Of a DNA stretch of 14,318 nucleotides, positions 7,391-12,011 are shown one piece after another. The stretch is taken from contig QBUN01000394.1 of assembly GCA_013180565.1 (NCBI GenBank), positions 1 through 14,318 of the forward strand, read 5' to 3'. This DNA comes from Candidatus Methanophaga sp. GoMg3.2. Its GTDB lineage: Archaea > Halobacteriota > Syntropharchaeia > Alkanophagales > Methanospirareceae. How positions within the stretch are numbered: the stretch's first letter is position 1; every line of letters starts with the position of its first letter. The position numbers were made by a program, and so were the translations under genes. The notes beneath the pieces were generated by a model that did no database searches, was not told the origin of the DNA, and saw only the letters and a program-made list of their open reading frames with translations.

Positions 7391-7495
7391 TGAAGGTAAT
7401 ACATATATTTTTCTATTTGGTTTAGTTATCAAGTAGATAGTAAAGAGTAAAGGGGCTACTTTTTGCCTTTTATGGTGCTCTGGCTAGGGAGAATA

Positions 7496-7657
7496 ATGAG
7501 GTACAGCAGAAGAAAAGGAAGGAAAATAAAGGGGAAAGAAGGGTCAGCCATAGGGAGGTATATACGAATTACTTCAGATATACTGCCAAAAGGGAAGGAT
7601 ATGCGAAGTATTGCGGATATAAGGGAGTTATACGAAACCAGCCGCAAGAATATTTGA
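7496..7657 (+). CDS. Small basic protein of unknown function
   Basis: A possible 53-residue protein starting at ATG 7496, four bases after AGGGAG, and ending at TGA nine bases before the SIR2 gene. The N-terminus is strongly basic (MRYSRRKGRKIKGKEG), the rest reads AIGRYIRITSDILPKGKD and MRSIADIRELYETSRKNI. No family is recognised. The close spacing to the SIR2 gene and the ribosome-binding site argue for a real leader gene of that operon. The short length and lysine/arginine-rich low-complexity start argue for chance. It may also be the end of a decayed gene. Confidence 0.3.
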   Translation: MRYSRRKGRKIKGKEGSAIGRYIRITSDILPKGKDMRSIADIRELYETSRKNI

Positions 7658-7666
7658 GGGATACAC

Positions 7667-8395
7667 ATGAAGATTCCTAAACCATTACTTGAGGATATTA
7701 AACAGGGTAAGTGTTTACCCTTTATTGGTGCTGGATTTTCGCTTAATTGCCGTGCTCCCGCAGGTTTAAAGATGCCTGATTGGAGTGGTCTAGCGGAAAC
7801 GTGGGCTAATGAAACTGATATAGACACAAAGTTGCCACCACCCAAAATTGCTTCTCTCTACGAGCGCCGCTTTGGACGTGTCCAGCTAATCGAATCAATT
7901 CGTCGTGCCCTTCATGCTGATGAGATCGAACCGGGAGAGGTGCACAGTAATTTTGCTTCTCTTTCATTTGAGACTGTGTATACTACTAACTTCGATTTAC
8001 TTCTTGAGGCTGCATATCAAGAGATTAAAAAACCATTTAGATCACTTGTGGGAGAACATCAAATGCCATTTCATGGAGGACCTTTGACCACAAGCATTGT
8101 AAAAATGCACGGTGACTTAAGGCATGAAGAACACATCATTGTTACAGAAGAGGATTTCAATCGGTATCTTGAAGATTATCCTGTTATAGCTACACACTTG
8201 TCTGCTATGCTCATTACTCGAACAGGATTGTTTATTGGATATGGTCTTTCTGATCCTAACTTCCAACATATAAAAGAAGTTGTCCGTTCTCGTCTAGGTA
8301 AGTTTGAAAGAATGGCTTACATCGTTCAATTTGATGCAACCCCTTCGGATACTGAAAAAAATGCTTCAATTAAACTTACATACTATAAATCTTGA
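7667..8395 (+). CDS. SIR2-like domain protein (predicted NADase), first part of a frameshifted multidomain gene
   Basis: This part encodes 242 residues of the SIR2-like family, which in phage-defence proteins cleaves NAD+ rather than deacetylating proteins. Motifs: GAGFS (21-25, nucleotide-binding loop), YTTNFD (105-110), KMHGD with H148 at the catalytic histidine place, and GYGLSDPNF (191-199). The domain is complete. The frame then drifts into a few non-family residues and stops at TGA 8393-8395. Removing one A from the A7 run at 8355-8361 carries the protein straight into the TIR-like frame that follows. Start ATG 7667 begins MKIPKPLLEDI, a normal beginning for the family. I infer that the native gene spans 7667-9329 (about 550 residues). 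The sequence does not say whether the SIR2 part alone would work. Confidence 0.85.
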   Translation: MKIPKPLLEDIKQGKCLPFIGAGFSLNCRAPAGLKMPDWSGLAETWANETDIDTKLPPPKIASLYERRFGRVQLIESIRRALHADEIEPGEVHSNFASLSFETVYTTNFDLLLEAAYQEIKKPFRSLVGEHQMPFHGGPLTTSIVKMHGDLRHEEHIIVTEEDFNRYLEDYPVIATHLSAMLITRTGLFIGYGLSDPNFQHIKEVVRSRLGKFERMAYIVQFDATPSDTEKNASIKLTYYKS

Positions 8396-8900
8396 AACAA
8401 ATGGAAGGAAATCTAGAGCCGTTGCTCTGATTGAATTTTTTAAAGAGATACAAACGTATACGAAAACTCAGGAAGCTACTAGAATACGCGAACTTCAACC
8501 AGAAGCTTTTGAATCTCTGGAAAAAGATACTTTGCTAAAATCATTTAAAGTGGAAGACAGTGCTTTACTCCTGGCAAGTTCGTCTAGTTTGTGCTTTGTG
8601 ATTATGCCATTCAGTCCTGAATATGAATTAGTATATCGCCAAGTGATTAAGCCCGCTGCTGAAACTTTTGGTCTAAAAGTTCTACGCGCTGATGACATTT
8701 ATTCGCCAGGAGTCATAACAGAGCAGATTAAAGCAGCTATCCACCAGTCTAGAATTTGTATCGCTGATGTTACTGGCAAAAATCCAAACGTACTTTATGA
8801 GGTGGGTATTGCTCATACACTCGACAAGTCCACAATATTGCTGTCGCAGAGTGTAGAACAAATTCCTTTTGATTTGAGAGCCCTTCGAGTTGTCATATAG
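8361..8900 (+). CDS. TIR-like/nucleoside-deoxyribosyltransferase-like domain, middle part of the SIR2 gene
   Basis: The frame starting around ATG 8361 finishes the SIR2 domain (INLETNGRKSRAVALIEFFK), passes through a linker, and enters a Rossmann-like domain from about 8589: CFVIMPFSPEYELVY, VLRADDIYSP, ICIADVTGKNPNVLYEVGIAH, TILLSQSVEQIPFDLRALRV. This set is characteristic of TIR-like proteins related to nucleoside deoxyribosyltransferases. NPNVLYEVG carries the glutamate expected at the active site, and members are often predicted to act on NAD or nucleotides. It ends at TAG 8898-8900, exactly where relatives have a tyrosine (RV(I/V)VY), and the same frame continues with family-like sequence. 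Because it lacks its own ribosome-binding site and overlaps the SIR2 frame, it is best read as part of one protein. Confidence 0.72.
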   Translation: MLQLNLHTINLETNGRKSRAVALIEFFKEIQTYTKTQEATRIRELQPEAFESLEKDTLLKSFKVEDSALLLASSSSLCFVIMPFSPEYELVYRQVIKPAAETFGLKVLRADDIYSPGVITEQIKAAIHQSRICIADVTGKNPNVLYEVGIAHTLDKSTILLSQSVEQIPFDLRALRVVI

Positions 8901-8957
8901 GATACAAAGCAAATAAGAAGAGCAAGAATAAATTTAGTAAGTACAATCCAGGAAATT

Positions 8958-9329
8958 TTGGGCAAGAGGAAGCTTGTTGAAGCTGAAACACTTCTACAAC
9001 AAGGTAATGCCACGACAGCAATACTTAAAGCGAGTATTTATTTAGAACAAGCTCTAAGGAAGTTGGTTTATCAAAATAAATCAGGGATTGCTGATCTTTT
9101 GCAGGGACGTAAGCCTGAGCGTTTGTCAATGGGTCAAATGCTTGGATATCTATCAAAATTAGACGTCATTTCGAAAGATGACGTTCCTAAAATCCAGGAA
9201 TGCGTAGATCTCAGAAATAGGACCGCTCATAGCTTAGCAGAACCAACGATAGCAGACGCAAAGTCATTTATTGAAGTGGCGAGTGACTTTATTGAGAAGT
9301 ATTTGGAAAAAGATTTCAATGGTGGATAG
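8958..9329 (+). CDS. HEPN-like C-terminal domain, last part of the SIR2 gene
   Basis: This stretch is in the same frame as the TIR-like part and is open from 8901 directly after its TAG. From 8901 it reads DTKQIRRARINLVSTIQEIL, the expected end of the TIR-like domain, then an all-helical domain with LVEAETLLQQGNATTAIL and LEQALRKLVYQN. RNRTAH, encoded at 9213-9230, is an R-N-x3-H match to the RX4-6H motif of HEPN ribonucleases. The domain then ends in a final helix (FIEVASDFIEKYLEKD). As an independent product it would need the TTG at 8958, without a clear ribosome-binding site, so a separate gene is unlikely. With SIR2 and TIR-like domains in front, the native protein may have combined NAD attack with RNA cleavage. 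It ends in TAG 27 bases before the second attC-like element. Confidence 0.65.
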   Translation: MGKRKLVEAETLLQQGNATTAILKASIYLEQALRKLVYQNKSGIADLLQGRKPERLSMGQMLGYLSKLDVISKDDVPKIQECVDLRNRTAHSLAEPTIADAKSFIEVASDFIEKYLEKDFNGG

Positions 9330-9355
9330 AATAAGCAAGGGTATTGGCTGGCATC

Positions 9356-9446
9356 GTATAACACAGCATATATGCTACGGGCTTCGCCCTTGCCCTTCGG
9401 GACATTTTGCTACCGCAAAACGTCGTATATGCTGGGAAAGTTAAAT
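9356..9446 (+). repeat. attC-like structured palindrome 2, after the SIR2 locus
   Basis: Outer arms CAGCATATA (9364-9372) and TATATGCTG (9426-9434) pair perfectly. Inside are GGGC/GCCC around TTC (9379-9389), CCC/GGG around TTC (9393-9401), and a hairpin GACATTTTGC/GCAAAACGTC with loop TACC and one A.C mismatch (9401-9424). Left end GTATAAC (9356-9362, five of seven against the complement of the right box); right end GTTAAAT (9440-9446), a full match to GTTRRRY, five bases beyond the arm. It shares ATAACA, AGC, the GCTACGG after the left arm, and the overall geometry with the element at 6272-6363, while the centre differs. That is how attC sites of one integron family differ. It lies 27 bases after the HEPN-like stop codon. 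Confidence 0.62.
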
Positions 9447-9528
9447 CATCAAGTTGCCACTTTTAGCACCATCAAATATTTTTCATCCTTGGCCTAAGTA
9501 CTCGGGTAAAAATTATTGAAAAGATATG

Positions 9529-9537
9529 TTTTATAAA
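9529..9537 (+). promoter_or_regulatory. TATA-like box before the 77-residue protein gene
   Basis: TTTTATAAA at 9529-9537, followed by GGG, would place a transcript start near 9560 and a leader of roughly 55 bases before ATG 9617, which has its own GAGGTG. This is the only strong TATA-like match in the region between the second attC-like element and the gene. Confidence 0.4.
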
Positions 9538-9616
9538 GGGTACTGCTCAATTTATACCGTGAGTGGTGAATTTTAACAAAACCACCACCAAAAAACAAAT
9601 TAAGTTAAGAGGTGAA

Positions 9617-9850
9617 ATGGCAAAAAAGAAAATGTATTGGTTCTACAATCCACCTAAACCGCCCAAACCCAAAGTTCCAGAGTCAATAAAAATTGAAGTA
9701 AAGAAAGTAGGTGATGAACTTTTTGTCAGTAAAAACCGGTTTAATTTGTCGTATATGAGGCACACGGGGAAGTGGTGGGGGATTTATCCAGACTTAACTC
9801 TGGATGAATGTATAGAAGCTATTAGGGATGAGCCGCATTTTATGCCATAA
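9617..9850 (+). CDS. Small hypothetical protein with PPKPPKP motif
   Basis: A 77-residue protein. ATG 9617 is chosen because GAGGTG (9609-9614) stands two bases before it; the GTG at 9563 would add 18 lysine/threonine-rich residues without such support. The N-terminus MAKKKMYWFYNPPKPPKPKVPESI is proline/lysine-rich (positions 1-23), followed by two short segments, FNLSYMRHTGKWWGIYPDL and TLDECIEAIRDEPHFMP. The last third (R..NLSYMRHTGKWW..Y..L....C...I...P.F) looks conserved and folded rather than random, so the gene is probably real. I do not recognise a function. No membrane segment, no signal peptide. It stands alone, 35 bases before the antitoxin gene, which has its own promoter-like palindrome. 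Confidence 0.6.
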   Translation: MAKKKMYWFYNPPKPPKPKVPESIKIEVKKVGDELFVSKNRFNLSYMRHTGKWWGIYPDLTLDECIEAIRDEPHFMP

Positions 9851-9871
9851 ATATCTCAATATATTTAGATT

Positions 9872-9889
9872 ACATAATTTATATTATGT
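9872..9889 (+). promoter_or_regulatory. Palindromic operator-like site over the antitoxin start codon
   Basis: ACATAAT-TTAT-ATTATGT is a perfect 7-bp inverted repeat whose right arm contains the ATG (9886-9888) of the antitoxin. ATATATTTA (about 9859-9867) stands about 25 bases before the ATG, so the transcript would begin near the start codon itself (leaderless). Ribbon-helix-helix antitoxins usually bind such palindromes to repress their own operon. Confidence 0.5.
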
Positions 9890-10107
9890 CTGAAGTATTC
9901 TCAATTCGTATATCCAGGGAGCTGAAGGTGATGATGCGTGAAGTGGAAGTAGATTGGGCGAGCTTTGTAAGAGGCGCGCTGGAGGAGAAGGAGAGGGAAG
10001 AGAAGAGGAAGAACGCGATGAAGTTGATGGATGAGTCAAGGAGAAAGACGAGAGGTGTAAAATTTAACTCCGTTGAAGTCGTCAGAACTTTAAGGAACGA
10101 GAGATGA
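9886..10107 (+). CDS. vapB: Ribbon-helix-helix-type VapB antitoxin
   Basis: A 73-residue protein with the N-terminal strand SEVFSIRISRELK and helices MREVEVDWASFVRGALEEK, matching small archaeal CopG/ribbon-helix-helix-like antitoxins that pair with PIN toxins. The second half is a charged helical tail (REEKRKNAMKLMDESRRK, then GVKFNSVEVVRTLRNER), the part that normally wraps the toxin. The stop TGA overlaps the downstream ATG (ATGA), the usual coupling to VapC. It appears intact, although its toxin is not. Likely self-regulated through the palindrome at its start. Family assignment rests on pattern and on the neighbour. Confidence 0.75.
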   Translation: MSEVFSIRISRELKVMMREVEVDWASFVRGALEEKEREEKRKNAMKLMDESRRKTRGVKFNSVEVVRTLRNER

Positions 10108-10295
10108 AGAATGTCTTCGAGCATGGCAGGAAGTTTGGAATAACGTTTTACGATGCAGTATATGTTACTTTAGTGGAGAAGGAAGATTGCAAACTAATAA
10201 CCGCGGATGCTAAGCTTCAAAGGAACGTGGGGGGGGCGCACAGATGTGGAGTTATTGTAAAAGATGATAAACCTCGACATGGCACGGATCTTTGA
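10104..10295 (+). pseudogene. vapC: PIN-domain VapC toxin without N-terminal half, frame disturbed at G8
   Basis: Starting at the ATGA overlap, the frame begins MKNVFEHGRKFGITFYDAVY and continues VTLVEKEDCKLITADAKLQRNVGG. FGITFYDA.YV.LA/V.......LITAD.KL is the C-terminal half of VapC, with the late acidic residues D in FYDA and TAD. The first half, including the first catalytic aspartate, is missing, while the coupling to the antitoxin is preserved: an internal deletion of roughly 60-70 residues. After the G8 run (10229-10236) the frame reads unlike VapC and overlaps polX by 32 bases. With seven G it would read RTDVELL and stop at TAA 10258-10260, four bases before the polX start, a much more natural end. 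Inactive as a toxin in either reading. Confidence 0.68.
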
Positions 10296-11034
10296 CGAAA
10301 TAGCAGACATTTTAGAAGTGAAAGGTGAGAACTCGTTCAAAATAAGAGCGTATAGACGCGCAGCTCGTACGATAGAATCGCTTACGCAGGACCTGAAAGT
10401 GATAGCGGAGCGAGGCGGCGTGAGTGAATTGAAGAAGATATCTGGGGTGGGCGAGGGGATAGCGAAGAAGATACTGGAGATAGCTCAGACCGGCGATTGC
10501 AAGAAACATCGGGAGCTCACACAAGAAGTGCCATCCGGCGTGCTTGAACTCCTGGCTATTCCGCGCGTCGGGCCGAAGACAATTGCAAAAGTGCATGACG
10601 AGCTTGGTATCTGCAGCATAGCTGACCTGGAAGAAGCTGCCAAGTCACATAAATTGGAAAAGCTTCCGGGATTAGGTGCCAAAGTGGAAGAGAACATATT
10701 GAAAGGGATAGCGCAATATAGAAGCTATAAAGGCCGTGTTCTGCTTTCCGAAGCGCTTCCACGTGCGGAATCGATAGTAATCGAATTGAAGAAGCTAGAT
10801 GCAGTTGATAAGATTATCATTGCCGGTAGCTTGCGCAGGATGCGTGAGACGATAGGCGACATAGACATATTAGTGGTCTCAAATAGGCCAAGGGCGGTAA
10901 TGGATGCGTTTACGTGTCTAGACGGCGTGGATGACATAGTGGCAAAAGGCGATACGAAATCATCCATTATATTAAAAGGCATAGATGTAGACTTGCGGGT
11001 CGTAGCTGAAGCGTCCTTTGGCGCGGCTGCATGA
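10264..11034 (+). CDS. polX: DNA polymerase X, N-terminal part (HhH and polymerase palm), ended by an in-frame TGA
   Basis: A family X DNA polymerase, a repair and gap-filling enzyme; in bacteria and archaea it is normally about 570 residues with a C-terminal PHP nuclease domain. Visible: the N-terminal helical domain (ARIFDEIADILEVKGEN..FKIRAYRRAARTI, 7-36), helix-hairpin-helix segments (ISGVGEGIAKKI 59-70, IPRVGPKTI 99-107, LPGLGAKVE 134-142), and the nucleotidyltransferase core GSLRRMRETIGDIDIL (188-203) with D199 and D201, plus D243 in GIDVDLRVV. After FGAA the codon TGA (11032-11034) stops it, just before the family's YFTGS..HN nucleotide-binding segment, which is missing. The PHP part follows in the same frame. 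Start ATG 10264 gives MINLDMARIF, matching the usual N-terminus. Confidence 0.88.
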   Translation: MINLDMARIFDEIADILEVKGENSFKIRAYRRAARTIESLTQDLKVIAERGGVSELKKISGVGEGIAKKILEIAQTGDCKKHRELTQEVPSGVLELLAIPRVGPKTIAKVHDELGICSIADLEEAAKSHKLEKLPGLGAKVEENILKGIAQYRSYKGRVLLSEALPRAESIVIELKKLDAVDKIIIAGSLRRMRETIGDIDILVVSNRPRAVMDAFTCLDGVDDIVAKGDTKSSIILKGIDVDLRVVAEASFGAAA

Positions 11035-11126
11035 AGCAAGGGTGACAAATATACGAATATCGCATCTTCAGAGGAGTTGGGCATGAAGCAAGGGTTAAAA
11101 ATAAACGAATATGGCATCTTCAGAGG
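11029..11126 (+). repeat. 46-bp imperfect tandem duplication that breaks polX
   Basis: Bases 11029-11074 and 11081-11126 are 46-bp copies with four mismatches (unit positions 16, 18, 24 and 33), separated by AGTTGG. Copy 2 is the native coding sequence for MKQGLKINEYGIFRG. Copy 1 occupies the place of the YFTGS..HN-coding region and brings in the stop TGA. The reading frame before and after is the same, and the distance fits the family's usual spacing, so the copy replaced sequence rather than adding to it. Confidence 0.88.
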
Positions 11127-11994
11127 TGATGAGCGGATAGGCGGGGAGGATGAAGCGGACGTGTTCGCGAGTGTAGGTCTAGCATATATCCCACCGGAGT
11201 TGAGAGAAGATCGGGGCGAGATAGAAGCCGCTAAGGCGAATAAAATACCAATGTTGGTGACTGCGAATGATATAAAAGGCGATCTGCACGTGCATACAAA
11301 CTGGAGCGATGGTAAGAACAGCATAGAAGAGATGGCTCTGACTGCTATTTCTTCCGGTTATGAGTATATTGCGGTAGCAGACCATTCTCCTGCGGTTGGT
11401 ATTGCCGGTGGGATGAATGAGGCTAAGATAACGAAACGGCAAGAGGAGATAGAAAAGTTGAATACTAGATTTGAAGAGGAAAACACAAAATTCAGGGTTC
11501 TAGCGGCATCGGAAGTAGATATAAAGTCCGATTTCTCTATGGATTTTCCCGATGATGTACTAAAATCCTTAGATGTGGTCGTGGGTGCGATCCATACTAA
11601 ATTCACGCAAGATCGTGAGACTATGACAAAGCGGATAGTTGCTGCGATTGAGAACCCCAACGTGGATATAATTGCACATCCCACCGGTCGTCTCCTGGGG
11701 AAGAGGGACCCATATGAAGTGGATATGGAGCAGCTTATGGAATCGGCAAAGGCTACGGGCACCATCATGGAGCTTAATTCGTTCCCCGGTCGGCTAGACC
11801 TCAACGACATCCATTGCAAGATGGCGAAGGATTACGGTGTGCTCATTGCTATCTCAACGGATGCACATGATGCGATGCAGATGCAGGGTGTGATAAAATA
11901 TGGGGTGGCAACTGCAAGAAGAGGTTGGCTTGAACCGAAGGATGTGGTGAATACGAGGGGGTTAGATGAAGTGATGAAGGTGGTGAAAGGGTAA
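11083..11994 (+). CDS. PHP-domain part of DNA polymerase X (metal-dependent nuclease domain)
   Basis: This continues the polX frame after the TGA. It begins with the end of the polymerase domain (LKINEYGIFRGDERIGGEDE, YIPPELREDRGEIEAA), then a PHP domain with its metal-binding motifs: DLHVHTNWSDG, ADHSP, the glutamate in SEVDI, GAIHT, IAHPTGR, and STDAHD. PHP domains of PolX act as 3'-5' exonuclease or phosphoesterase. All metal ligands look present, so this half could function alone. GAGGAG (11071-11076) stands six bases before ATG 11083, which would allow separate initiation; the TTG at 11077 is possible but lies too close to that site. It ends 17 bases before the stop of the converging surface-protein gene. 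Either a remnant of a broken polX or an accidental split into two polypeptides. Confidence 0.85.
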   Translation: MKQGLKINEYGIFRGDERIGGEDEADVFASVGLAYIPPELREDRGEIEAAKANKIPMLVTANDIKGDLHVHTNWSDGKNSIEEMALTAISSGYEYIAVADHSPAVGIAGGMNEAKITKRQEEIEKLNTRFEEENTKFRVLAASEVDIKSDFSMDFPDDVLKSLDVVVGAIHTKFTQDRETMTKRIVAAIENPNVDIIAHPTGRLLGKRDPYEVDMEQLMESAKATGTIMELNSFPGRLDLNDIHCKMAKDYGVLIAISTDAHDAMQMQGVIKYGVATARRGWLEPKDVVNTRGLDEVMKVVKG

Positions 11995-12011
11995 AGGGGT
12001 TATCGTTTAGG

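Noticed and set aside
1876..9329. General reading of TAG as an amino acid in this genome
   Set aside because: The MNT gene and the HEPN-like domain seem to end properly at TAG, and extending the latter would translate through the attC-like element. The three odd TAGs are in damaged genes.
6272..9446. CRISPR array
   Set aside because: Only two copies, 3 kb apart, with internal dyads and variable centres; no regular spacers.
10725..11324. Minus-strand open frame of about 200 codons across the polX break
   Set aside because: Antisense shadow of polX; the plus strand shows clear PolX and PHP motifs on both sides of the break.
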